Below are positions 49,040 through 58,714 of a stretch of 64,000 nucleotides of DNA, piece by piece; the stretch's first letter is position 1; each line of letters opens with the position of its first letter. The stretch comes from Epiperipatus broadwayi. Its lineage: Eukaryota; Onychophora; Udeonychophora; Euonychophora; Peripatidae. The notes below the pieces were generated by a model, which was not told the DNA's origin, ran no database searches, and saw only the letters and a list, made by a program, of their open reading frames with translations. Position numbers and translations under genes: made by a program. The stretch is from assembly GCA_028023455.1 (NCBI GenBank), contig JAQFVV010000446.1:225578-289577 (forward strand), given 5' to 3'.

Positions 49040-49296
49040 AAGTCTTTTCAAAAATAAAATTTGATTTATAATTTAAAAAATATTCAATTGTGGTGAAATA
49101 AAAGTAACCGCTATTTGACCAACCAAAAAGATTTCTGATGTAATAATTTTTTTTTCACTCTAACGTAAAGTCTTTTCAAAAATAAAATTTGATTTATAAT
49201 TTAAAAAATATTCAATTGCGGTGAAATAAAAGTAACCGCTATTTGACCAACCAAAAAGATTTCTGATGTAATAATTTTTTTTTCACTCTAACGTTA
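49040..49296 (+). repeat. Near-identical tandem duplication, 128-base period
   Basis: AGTCTTTTCAAAAATAAAAT at 49041 recurs at 49169, and the two units, ending TTTTTCACTCTAACG, differ by very few bases. It is a recent tandem duplication. Confidence 0.95.
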
Positions 49297-50157
49297 TGAT
49301 AAATATGTAGCAATAAATAAATAATTCTTGGTAACTTCTTAACTATTTTTCTAAAATAATTTGATTTTTAGTATTATTTTATCAATAATAATTTGTAATT
49401 CAATTCAAATATTGTTTAAAATGTTGTAAACATTTGTTTATCATTTTCGAAATAAAAATCAATACGAACGTAACTTTTTACTTTTTGGCAGCCATTTCCC
49501 TTTCTGACAGAAGTTTGTCAGCCAATAAGATTCAAGAAAAGGTGGTGAGGAGGTGGTGCTTTGGTTTTGTTTGACATATATGGTCATTTTTATTGAATTT
49601 TTACTTGTAAAATAATTCTGAAGAGGGCACCATCTTACAGAACTTGATTTTCTTTTCGATGACGTATTATATGTATACATGGGATAAAAAGTAGCCGATT
49701 TACAGTGACATCAAATCTTCTCATTTTTTTATGAGTCAGGCAGTTGAAGGATTTTAAGATACCTTTTGTTTGTCTATTAGTGGGTGGTCAGAAACCGATT
49801 GAGCTAGCGGGGATTTTTCAGGTACCAAATTATGCTGATCAGATAGACATGCTAATTCTAATGTAATTAGCTGGCACCTAAGGGATTTTTCTTTCTTCTT
49901 TAAAAAATAAAAGTAAAGTGTTTATTTGATCGGTGTATATTTGGTAGTTGAGTGTTGAATGTTATTGATAGTTCACTACTGATGATAGTTGACACATTAC
50001 CTGAAAACCAACCACTTTCTGTAAGGAAAGTTTGGCAGGACAAAGTATAATAAAATATTAGTTAATATTTTTATTTGTCGATGGTTGTTGTTGTTTCTCA
50101 TATTTCATTAGTAAATTTTAAGTGGTAGTTTATTGATCAGAAGAAGCGGTCGGTTCA

Positions 50158-50180
50158 ATATATATATATATATATATATT
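50158..50180 (+). repeat. (TA)n microsatellite
   Basis: A run of TA dinucleotides. Similar tracts occur near 17692, 18218, 26866 and 45040. Confidence 0.9.
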
Positions 50181-50248
50181 TCATACAATGGAATTAACAT
50201 CCATTATGATGTCTTTATAAAATACTTTAACATAAAATATAAATAAAT

Positions 50249-50682
50249 ATTATAGACAACTCTATTTGAATTAATAAATAATAATAAATTTATTTTGCAT
50301 CAAATCGATTTTTGTTCAAATGAACCTCTTCAAGATGTTAGAATAAATTAAAAAGTCACGCGATTTATATTAACTTAGTATACACTTATTTTTCAAACCA
50401 AACATTAAAAATTATTAAAAATTTTTTAATGTTTAGGATACTAGTTTCTGAATTTTGCTCCAAAAATCCATGAAGTTGAATTGTAGGTCGTCAATTAAAC
50501 ATTAAAAATTTTTTAATAATTTTTAATGTTTGGTTTGAACAATAAGTGTATACTAAGTTAATATAAATCGCGTAACTTTTTAATTTATTCTAACATCTTG
50601 AAGAGGTTCATTTGAACGAAAATCGATTTGATGCAAAATAAATTTATTATTATTTATTAATTCAAATAGAGTTGTCTATAAT
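50249..50682. repeat. Long palindrome with degenerate hammerhead in each arm
   Basis: ATTATAGACAACTCTATTTG at the left is matched by its inverse at the right, and the arms are about 190 bases with few mismatches. The right arm (50582-50648) reads TTGAAGA, stem GTTC/GAAC, GAAA, stem III AAT/ATT and a stem I of CATC/GATG plus AATTTAT/ATAAATT across an internal loop. This is hammerhead-like but with C3 replaced by T. Confidence 0.7.
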
Positions 50683-50693
50683 ATATATATATA

Positions 50694-50870
50694 TATTAAA
50701 CATTAAATCACCCCACATGGTTAAGAAATCCAGTACTGCCCTCTGTGAACTAATATATAAATACATTAGATTTCGTATTTCAAAATAGCCAGATCAAAAT
50801 GTATTTATATATTAGTTCACAGAAGGCGTTACTGGATTTATTAACCATGTGGTGTGATTAAATGTTTAAT
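50694..50870. repeat. Second palindrome, MITE-like
   Basis: TTAAACATTAAATCACCCCA at the left pairs with the inverse near 50850-50868, continuing through ATTAGTTCACAG. It sits a few bases after the previous palindrome and has no recognisable ribozyme core. Confidence 0.8.
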
Positions 50871-51283
50871 ATTTGTATATTTATTTCAATATAGCGTTAT
50901 GCACTGGAATTATTATATATAGGTGTGGGGTGTTAACAACAACAAATATATAACACTGTAATAGTATTTGTTGGTGGTTGTTTAGCTTAGGGTAACTAAT
51001 GAATCAGAGTTTATAATGTATTAAATAATAAGTTATGAGAAAACAAATGTAATTTTATAAAACAATTTCTTACTAATTATGTTGTTAGTTGCTTTGCACA
51101 ATTATATGTTGATTTGATTGCTCAAGTATACATATGACCAAACAGTTTTTTTTTACTTTAGTCAACTGATAACTATCCAGAAATCTTTTACTTTAGTGTC
51201 AACCATTCCATCATTAATCTAAACAACATTTATTAATGACACATTATAATTTAAAATAAGACAGGTTTTGTATTTCTCTTTAC

Positions 51284-51460
51284 CTTTAAATCTGGTCTTA
51301 AAATATAAAAATTTTCTTTGTAGTCATCTAGCCACACTTCTGCTATTCTTGCAGCACTTACATCACTTGGATCTTGAATATGTGCAGCATTTCTTTTAAT
51401 ACTTAAATGAGCAACCTTAGAACAAGAAACTATTTCTATAGATCCACCACACATCCAAGC
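51284..51460 (-). CDS. GALNT exon: end of catalytic domain
   Basis: The exon encodes 59 residues starting AWMCGGSIEIVSCSKVAH and including AARIAEVWLDDYKENFY and LRPDLK. W.CGG.(L/I)E..PCS.VGH and (R)(I/V)AEVW(M/L)D(D/E)YKE.FY are signature blocks of polypeptide GalNAc-transferases; the block binds UDP-GalNAc and positions the metal-liganding His, which is probably the H of KVAH. Changes from the usual motif are S for P, K for R and A for G. The acceptor is TTTATTTTTATTTTAG and the donor TTTAAAG|GTAAAG; both ends are phase 0. The open frame runs past the donor into intron, so a start at the internal ATG would be wrong. Confidence 0.95.
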
Positions 51461-52277
51461 CTAAAATAAAAATAAAAATCATTGTTAAAATTAAACATTA
51501 CATGGAATATAATATTATTATGTGTATGTTTTCAGACTACAAAAACTGTTACTTTATCAATTGTTTTATACATATTACCATTAATAGAAGTGTGTGGATT
51601 TCATTATTATAATAGTCAATTTGTCTTTGGGTTTAGTTTGAAAAACCAGAAAGTTAATAAATTATTCTGAAGAATTGCTATTCATATGATCACTATAAAT
51701 CTATGCCAATTCAAAGTTGATAACAATAGTAATCACCCTAAAAATAAAACATAATCTCATGTCTCAGATCATTTTACTATTATATGTAAATCATCAAAAT
51801 TACCATCCATATGTAAAGTTTGTTACTATAACTCCAGAAAATAGAGAGATTATGAAGTAAAGAGAAACATTTTTGGAAAAGCCTTCAATATATTTATTAA
51901 TTGTAATTATAAATTTTTCTCTCATTCTTATTCACCAATAAAAGCAATCATGGTTCTACATTATTGCTATATATGTGTATAATAAAGTTAATCGACAGGA
52001 TACTTTCCAGTAGAAAAATCTGGTGCAATTTAGAAACAGTAGTGGATTCAAATTGAATTGTATAATGTAGAGAAAGCTACAAGGAAATTGAGAATCGAAG
52101 TCCGGGTGAATATAGAATTGGTAGTCGGAAAAATTGTTTTAGTAAGCGTATTAACAGTAATTTGTTTTAGTAAGTGTATTAATAGAAATTTGTCTCAGTA
52201 AGCGTGTTTGATAGTTATCTCGTAGCGAAATAGAAATTTTTTTTTTTTTTCAAAAAAAAAAAAAAGCAAAATAGAAA

Positions 52278-52466
52278 ATGATGACATCAGTGCCTCAGGT
52301 AACAATTAACGAGTTCAACGTTAATAACCCTTTTGATTGGCCAATTTATCTTAAGAGAATTGAGAAACTATTTTTGATTATTGGTACGACAAGCGACCCC
52401 ATTAAAGTTGCCACATTATTGTGTTATGCCGGGCAACAAATAATCGAAATAGCAAATAGACTGTGA
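52278..52466 (+). pseudogene. gag: Gypsy gag, N-terminal part (frame broken)
   Basis: The frame begins ATG ATG ACA TCA and encodes 62 residues including NPFDWPIYLKRIEKLFLI, like the start of the capsid region in Gypsy elements of the K02A2.6 type (F.W..Y..R.E.....). It ends at TGA at 52464-52466. The following gag part continues in another frame, and the plus-one frame is already open from the end of this segment, so a single small indel just before 52466 explains the break. Confidence 0.7.
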
Positions 52467-52485
52467 TCACGAAGAGCCAGAGAAT

Positions 52486-53109
52486 TTGCCATATAATGTA
52501 GTTACGGGGAAATTAAATAATTTTTTCAGTCCCCAGCCTTCGAAGCATGTCGCAAGACTACACTTCAGAAACCGAAGGCAAAACAAGGGAGAGCGTATAC
52601 GAGATTATGATCAAGCCCTAAGAGAACTTGCTAAAAGTTGCAGTTATGGCGATGCCTTAGAGGATAATCTGCTTGAGCAATTACTTTGGGGCATGTCAGA
52701 TGATAGGCTTAGGCAGCAGTTACTGGCCTCAAGAGAGTTAACGTATGAAGCAACCAAAATGGGAGTAGCCCACGAAATAGTACTTGACCAATCGGAAGAA
52801 TTTAGAAATTTTACCCACAAAAATGACGGTAATGCATATATTCGGAAAACTGAAAATAAGTCCCAACCTATTAAGAGCAAAACATATGAGATAGTGTGTT
52901 ATTGCTGTGGGAAAAAAGGCCACATGGCTCGTAAGTGTAAATATAATAAGGAGCATTGTAGGACTTGTGGTAAAGTTGGGCATTTGCAGAAAGTATGTCG
53001 AAATAAAGGAGAAAAGGATCGTGGCAACTCGCCAACTTGTAAAGTCGAAAATAAAAAAAAAGTGATATTTACAATACACAGATGGGATACGGAAGTCAGT
53101 TTATTCTGA
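52486..53109 (+). CDS. gag: Gypsy gag, capsid and nucleocapsid part
   Basis: The open frame has a non-ATG beginning and is really the continuation of the broken gag frame just upstream. It includes FFSPQPSKHVARLHFRNR and GERIRDYDQALRELAKSC (capsid region), GMSDDRLRQQLL, and two CCHC zinc knuckles, CYCCGKKGHMARKC and CRTCGKVGHLQKVC, near the end, as expected for nucleocapsid. The last 28 bases overlap pol, which lies in the minus-one frame. Start at 52486 is arbitrary. Confidence 0.85.
   Translation: MPYNVVTGKLNNFFSPQPSKHVARLHFRNRRQNKGERIRDYDQALRELAKSCSYGDALEDNLLEQLLWGMSDDRLRQQLLASRELTYEATKMGVAHEIVLDQSEEFRNFTHKNDGNAYIRKTENKSQPIKSKTYEIVCYCCGKKGHMARKCKYNKEHCRTCGKVGHLQKVCRNKGEKDRGNSPTCKVENKKKVIFTIHRWDTEVSLF
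53053..53061 (+). promoter_or_regulatory. Candidate -1 frameshift slippery site
   Basis: Nine A residues lie in the gag frame as AAA AAA AAA, so the heptamer A-AAA-AAA (53055-53061) is in the register needed for -1 slippage. The pol frame is -1 relative to gag and opens at 53055, just after its last stop TAA (53052-53054). gag ends at 53109. This is how gag-pol would be made. A downstream pseudoknot was not identified. Confidence 0.55.
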
Positions 53110-56100
53110 CAGTTAATTTATTAAAGACACCAGTAAAAATGGAAATTGACAGCGGAGCAGGCATGTCAATGATGACACTTGAAGACTGGGAGAAAGTAGC
53201 GAAAAATCGAAAAAATCCTCCTTTATTAATGAAGACAAGTTTAAGGGCAAAAGACGCTAGTGGAAATAGTATGAAAATATTAGGGAAGGTGATGGCTCAG
53301 ATTGAATTAAATAGTAAGGTTCTTACACTACCGTTATATATAGTACAAGGCGGTCTAAATCCTATTATAGGTAGGGAATGGTTCGATGCTTTGGGAATAG
53401 AGATATGTGTAATAAATAAAGTTGCTATTGAGCAAGAAATGAGAAATAAATATTGTGAATTATTTAAAAGTGATGAGGGAAAAATTATTACGATGCCTAT
53501 AAACATAGAGCTACAAGGTGGCGTGACCCCTGTTATCTGCAGACCCAGAAAAGTTCCTTTTGCACTGCAAACTAAGGTAGAACAAGAGTTGATAAATCTG
53601 GTTAGTAAGGGTGTATTAACGCCAGTCGAGAAAACGGAATGGGCGACTCCAATCGTGGTTATAACTAAACCAAATGGGCAGATTCGCATTTGCGGAGATT
53701 ATAGGACCACAATAAATAAAAACCTCACTAAAAGTCAGTATCCTGTACCTAATGTCAGAGAAATACTGGCAAATATGCAAAAGGCAACTCACTATGCTAA
53801 AATTGATTTAAAGGCCGCATTTCACCAGATACCAGTTTCTGAACGCACATCAGAATTGCTAACTATTACAACACATAAGGGATTGTTTAAGTATAATAGA
53901 TTGCCTTATGGAATTACGGTTGCACCAAATATTTTCCAGGCCAAAATGGACATGCTGTTCCAGCAATTGGATGGTGTAACACCGTATTTTGATGACATTT
54001 TGGTCGTGGCCAATTCAGAAGAGGAATTACGTGAACGAGTTTTAAAAGTTTGCGACAAGTTATGTAGTTTCGGAGCTAAAATAAACGCAGACAAATGTAT
54101 CTGGATGGCAACTGAATTAAAATTCCTGGGACACATAATCTCAAAAAAGGGAAAAAGACCCGACCCTCAAAAAATTGCAGCCGTAAAGGAAGCACGAAGA
54201 CCCAGAAATGTTAAAGAACTTCAAGCTTTCTTAGGACTTCTTAATTATTTTGAAGTTTTTCTTAAGGGGAAAGCTCACATAGCAAAACCGCTATACAATT
54301 TATTAAAAAAGAACCAAAAATGGATTTGGGATCAAACCCAAGAAAAAGCTTTTTGTGACACTAAAGAATTATTAACGTCAAACAGCTTATTAGTACATTA
54401 CGACAGTAGCCTCAAATTGATATTGACAACAGATGCATCTGAAGTTGGAGTAGGGGCAGTCTTAAGCCATACAGTAGCTGACGGCGAGCGACCAATCGTC
54501 TACGCTTCAAGAACATTAACAAAAGCTGAGCAAAATTATAGTCAACTAGATAAAGAGGCATTGGCTATCATATTTGCAATAAAAAAGTTTCACCAATATT
54601 TGTATGGTCGACAGTTTAAAATCTTTACCGATCATAAACCGCTGTTGGGATTATTAGCAAAAAATAAAACTGCACCTGATCATCTAAGCCCTAGAATGTT
54701 ACGTTGGGTTAATCTGTTGTCAGGCTATGATTTTGATCTAAATTTCAAAAAAGGAAAGATCATTAAACACGCAGACGCACTGTCAAGAATGCCCATTAAA
54801 GCTGAACTACAAAAAGACGACCAAACTATTAACTATATCGATAATTGGAACAACGAATTAATAACCAGTGAAAAGGTAGCTAATTGGACTAAAGCTGACA
54901 ATGGATATAAACACTTAAGTAAATGGATCAGCAAAGGCTGGCCACAAAGTCGGCCCGAGAGACTACATAAAACTTTATGGGACGTAAGACAAAGATTGTC
55001 CATAAACAAGGGATGTATTTTAATGGATGATAGAGTGTTGATACCGAGCAGTGGGCAGAATAAGATTCTTCACTTAATTCATCAAGGTCATCCTGGGATA
55101 GTGCGGGCCAAAGCTCTGGCTCGTAGTTACATATGGTGGCCCACAATAAATATTGATATAGAGAAATATGTGAAATCATGTGAAAGTTGCCAAGTAAATG
55201 CAAATATGCATGAGAAAAAATATGCTGCTTGGCTGGCAGCTGAAAGAGCGTGGAGCCGTATTCACGTTGACCATGCTGGACCATTTCACGGCTTTATATT
55301 TTTGGTAGTGATCGACGCTTATTCAAAGTGGACGGAATATAGAGTAGTGAAAAACACCAGTACCGAAGAAACAATCGCAAAACTGAAGGAGATTTTTGCT
55401 TTTCATGGGATTCCTGAAACAATTGTGTCTGACAATGGTACCAGTTTCACATCCACTAAATTTGAAGAATTTCTCACAGAATGGGGAATTAAACACTTAG
55501 CCACGCCCCCATATCACCCGGAGTCCAATGGTATTGCAGAAAAGGCAGTACAAACTTTGAAGCAAACGTTACGGAAGGAAGGCACTGCAAATATACAAGA
55601 CACCTTACATTCTGCCTTATTATATCAACATAGTACTCCGTGTGCTACAGGCAAATCTCCTGCAGAATTAATTTTCGGACGGAAACTACGCACGAAACTA
55701 TCGTTAATCCACCCAGAACAAAACTTTACACATTACGAAAGCAACACTGGAGATACTATTTACTCCAAAGGAGAAAAAGTCTGGGTTAGAGACGTTATCA
55801 GGAAACACTGGGTGAAGGCCTTCATAAAAGAAATACTGTCAAAACAAATAATACTTGTAGAGACAGAAACTGGAAAAACAACGCGCAAGCATATAAATCA
55901 TGTGAGACGTCGAGAAGAATTAGTGCAAACCGGAAGTACTGCAGCACCGCGCATTCCCAAATGCGAAGAGAATTCTGACGATCAAGAAACTGAAGGAGCC
56001 AACGAAACACCAGTAGAAGAGAAATACGACGATCAAGAGACTAACAAAATGCCATTAGAAGAGAAAACATCTCCACGCAGATCTTCGAGAACAAGAAAAG

Positions 56101-56144
56101 AACCCGCTTACTTAAAAGACTATGTAAGACTTCAGAAACCATAA
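53082..56144 (+). CDS. pol: Gypsy pol polyprotein (protease, RT, RNase H, integrase)
   Basis: It is an open frame of 1020 codons. The aspartic protease has DSGA at about residues 23-26. Reverse transcriptase follows, with YFDD at 302-305 (usual Y-x-DD). RNase H shows TTDAS with Asp at 451 and FTDHKP near 515. Integrase has a zinc-binding HHCC region (His 664-670, Cys 700 and 703) and the catalytic triad D730, D784, E820, the last two separated by 35 residues. All catalytic residues look intact, and the C-terminus is Glu/Lys/Arg-rich. The ATG at 53082 is probably not used alone: pol is likely made by frameshift from gag. No envelope gene follows. Confidence 0.97.
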   Translation: MGYGSQFILTVNLLKTPVKMEIDSGAGMSMMTLEDWEKVAKNRKNPPLLMKTSLRAKDASGNSMKILGKVMAQIELNSKVLTLPLYIVQGGLNPIIGREWFDALGIEICVINKVAIEQEMRNKYCELFKSDEGKIITMPINIELQGGVTPVICRPRKVPFALQTKVEQELINLVSKGVLTPVEKTEWATPIVVITKPNGQIRICGDYRTTINKNLTKSQYPVPNVREILANMQKATHYAKIDLKAAFHQIPVSERTSELLTITTHKGLFKYNRLPYGITVAPNIFQAKMDMLFQQLDGVTPYFDDILVVANSEEELRERVLKVCDKLCSFGAKINADKCIWMATELKFLGHIISKKGKRPDPQKIAAVKEARRPRNVKELQAFLGLLNYFEVFLKGKAHIAKPLYNLLKKNQKWIWDQTQEKAFCDTKELLTSNSLLVHYDSSLKLILTTDASEVGVGAVLSHTVADGERPIVYASRTLTKAEQNYSQLDKEALAIIFAIKKFHQYLYGRQFKIFTDHKPLLGLLAKNKTAPDHLSPRMLRWVNLLSGYDFDLNFKKGKIIKHADALSRMPIKAELQKDDQTINYIDNWNNELITSEKVANWTKADNGYKHLSKWISKGWPQSRPERLHKTLWDVRQRLSINKGCILMDDRVLIPSSGQNKILHLIHQGHPGIVRAKALARSYIWWPTINIDIEKYVKSCESCQVNANMHEKKYAAWLAAERAWSRIHVDHAGPFHGFIFLVVIDAYSKWTEYRVVKNTSTEETIAKLKEIFAFHGIPETIVSDNGTSFTSTKFEEFLTEWGIKHLATPPYHPESNGIAEKAVQTLKQTLRKEGTANIQDTLHSALLYQHSTPCATGKSPAELIFGRKLRTKLSLIHPEQNFTHYESNTGDTIYSKGEKVWVRDVIRKHWVKAFIKEILSKQIILVETETGKTTRKHINHVRRREELVQTGSTAAPRIPKCEENSDDQETEGANETPVEEKYDDQETNKMPLEEKTSPRRSSRTRKEPAYLKDYVRLQKP

Positions 56145-56162
56145 TTTCTGAAGTGGTGGAGG

Positions 56163-56720
56163 TGCTATATACGTGTATAATAATGTTTTGTTAAAAGAAA
56201 ATTATACGTATATAATAATTAATGTTTTATTAAAATAAGTTTTATTAAAAGAAATAGACAGGAATTTTGTAATTAAATTTGGTACGCTATTAAAGATAAG
56301 CGCTTCAGATCAGAAACTAATTAAGCAGCTAGATTAAAAGTGCTGATTACTAAAAGTAGACAATAGCTGAAAATTAATTGGTTTCTGAAACATTCCTTAA
56401 CAAGAAAAAAGAAGGAACAAAAAATAACTAAGCAGCACTTGTAGCGGAGAACTCATTGAATGCACACGAAGGTCAAGAGTTTTAACTTAGCAATGGAACA
56501 AACCCAGTGAATTCCACCACTGAAGGTTAAAAAGTGGACCTAGGAACTTTGCAGGCCACACCGGTCTAGATTATGTTTTTTGTATGCCTTCATGGCCAGC
56601 GTTCGTAAGTTAAACTTAATTGTCTTATAACTATATATATATGTACTATTATTTATCCGACTGTTAATTCTATTAAACTATTTGTATAATCATTTGGTTT
56701 CTGCTGTCTATTTACCTGAT
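56163..56720 (+). repeat. Probable 3' LTR of the Gypsy element
   Basis: It starts TGCTATATACG right after the purine-rich GTGGTGGAGG. The end is uncertain; the sequence turns into intron-like DNA after about 56.7 kb. TATA-like runs occur near 56630-56640. Confidence 0.5.
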
Positions 56721-57156
56721 GGTTAAGCTGAGTGAGTGGCTGTACACAGCAATTATTGAGGGAGAATTTAAGGTAAATTCATATAGTAAAATAAATACTC
56801 CCCCATGGAAATCATACTTAAATTTACTAGATTACTTTTCTGAAGTTCCAATGTTTTTATCTGGTTCTCGTAATCAGTCCAATAAAGATATGCTTTTACA
56901 ATAGTACAATAAAGCTGAAATTTGCACTACATCAATATCTAAAAATTCTACTATGCACTATCCAAAAAGTAAATGTATATATATATAAATTAAGCTTCCA
57001 AATCTGTATAACTTACATCATAGTATCAGTCTTTTTTATCATTTTTGAATATCTTCACTAAATCTGGTTTCTCAAACGTTATAAATTTAAATTTATGTGA
57101 ATTGACTTATTATTAATTACCAGAGATAATAATATAATATTAATATCATCCATTTT

Positions 57157-57311
57157 CTTTATTACGTTTACAATGCTTTTTTTACAATCTAATATGACAG
57201 TTTTGACTGCCCCAATAGTCTTCTTCAGAACTTCTACTATATCTCTAAATTGCTGGAGCAATCAAAACTGTCATATTAGATTGTAAAAAAAGCATTGTAA
57301 ACGTAATAAAG
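57157..57311. repeat. Palindrome with CTGAAGAAGAC...CAAAAC motif
   Basis: CTTTATTACGTTTACAATGC at the left pairs with the inverse ending near 57310. The minus strand of the left arm reads CTGAAGAAGACTATTGGGGC then AGTCAAAACTGTC, similar to the palindrome at 26818-27093 and to a decayed hammerhead core (GAAA changed to AAAA). Confidence 0.7.
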
Positions 57312-58714
57312 AACATAGATGACATGAATATTATATGAATTTCACAATGCATTAGGAAAAATAAAGTTATAATACTTTATAAAAAGATAATAATAGTAGG
57401 TTTGGGGCTTTAGACAGATGGAATCTCATCCAGTTGTGTCATTTCTCATGTTTGAACATTTTATAAACTTCTGGATGATAAACCATTTGATTACCTTTTA
57501 AATCATGTTTCTTTGGGTTACCATGAAAGAACATACATTTTTTCTTCAAAAAGTTTGATATTGTACAATATTTCATGTGATAAAAAGTTTTCTAAATAAA
57601 AAGCTTTGCAGAATTTAAAAGAATTCTTAGAGTACCTTAATATGTGGTGAAGCCTTAAAGCTTGCTGGATAATGGCAATTAAGGGAGACTATATAGATTG
57701 TGAAGATGTCTTTAATCATGATGAAATTGGATTGTTCAGATACAATAATGACTACAAATGGTGTAACTCTTTACTGTTTACTTTACTAAAAAAATAATAT
57801 ACAGCTCACTGATTTTTAGTTGTAGTAATAGTATTAACATTAGGAATAGCAATAGCAGTAGTAGCAGCAGGAACAGCAGTAGTAATAGAAGTAGTAATAA
57901 TATTTTGAATGAATCTAAATAAGTTAACAAACCCAGATAGCAAATACAAATGTAAATGAGTTCTGTCAAATGTTATTAAAATTTTGTTTATACTAAATGT
58001 TAATTTTTATATCCATATTATGTATGTTAAAAAAGTCCGTATTTTACATAAGTTAAATAGTACATTACATCCATAAGGCAGCGCCATAAACAGTAACTAC
58101 TTTATTGTAAGTAAAGCTTATAAACAAAATGTTAGCTATTATACATTATAAATGCTAAGTGTAGGGGGGGGGGCTTGGAACAAAGAATAACAGATGCCAT
58201 GAACAATAGCATATTCAATATTTTCAGTTCCAACAAACTAGAAGTCCATAACAATTAATTGTCGAATAGTTTCAAAAGAATCTATAAAGTAATTATAAAA
58301 TATCTAACATCTTAGATATAATCTAGAAGAATTTATTTATTTTTTACGAATAACATTATTTCGGATGTGACTAATGATCAACTAGATGAATTCTTATTTG
58401 AAATAAATCAATAATTAAAAAGTCCTTTGAGAAAAATTTTAATTACAGGAGAAATCCTGGAAAAAAAAAATAGACAGTGCTACTTGCAAAAAGAAAATAA
58501 ATCAAAATTAAAAATGAATAAATATTTTTAAAAAACCTGAATATAATATTTTAAAGTTGATATTACAACATTATTTGCAAAGGCAAGCATAAAGTACACA
58601 GGGAAAAACAAAAATCAGTTTTTCGGAAGTTGTGAAATCAAAATGAAGTTTCAGCCAAAGCAAGGTTTATTTAAAAATATCAATAGATTGATGAGAACAA
58701 AGTAACATATATAT

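Larger units (their letters stand above)
35756..51283 (-). other. Intron 15.5 kb with DNA transposons and foldback elements
   Basis: It holds a hammerhead repeat (36 kb), the Tigger-like transposon, palindromes, a tRNA-Gly-like sequence, the minisatellite with a foldback insertion, a repeat shared with 61 kb, and long palindromes near 50.5 kb. Unidentified higher-complexity patches are at 41980-42420, 46150-46640, 47870-48060 and 49680-50160. No host exon was found. Confidence 0.6.
51966..56720 (+). mobile_element. Ty3/Gypsy LTR retrotransposon, antisense to the host gene
   Basis: It contains gag and pol in the order protease, reverse transcriptase, RNase H, integrase. A polypurine-like GTGGTGGAGG at about 56153-56162 precedes TGCTATATACGTGTATAATA, a likely LTR start. 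A similar TGCTATATATGTGTATAATA at 51966 may be the 5' LTR start, but similarity beyond about 25 bases is poor, so the 5' LTR appears truncated or rearranged and the 3' limit near 56.7 kb is an estimate. No target duplication was found. gag is frame-damaged while pol is open, suggesting a fairly young copy. Confidence 0.85.

Noticed and set aside
49980-50030. CTGATGA near 49980 as another hammerhead
   Set aside because: No GAAA at the right distance after a stem II hairpin, and no stem I pairing.
50694-50870. Second 50-kb palindrome as a ribozyme carrier
   Set aside because: Neither arm contains CUGANGA or GAAA in the required order.
54928-55284. 118-codon minus-strand open frame inside pol
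   Set aside because: It is the antisense shadow of the Gypsy pol coding sequence.
56719-56904. Open frame on plus (MVKLSEWLYTAI...) and, on minus, KFKYDFHGG, loosely like GGF.W of GALNT
   Set aside because: There is no family match on plus; on minus a stop lies just upstream, the Trp residues of the motif are absent and splice signals are weak. It also overlaps or abuts the uncertain Gypsy 3' LTR end.
57778-57969. Leu-rich minus-strand open frame, apparently a membrane protein
   Set aside because: The leucines come from a trinucleotide repeat tract (57825-57905).
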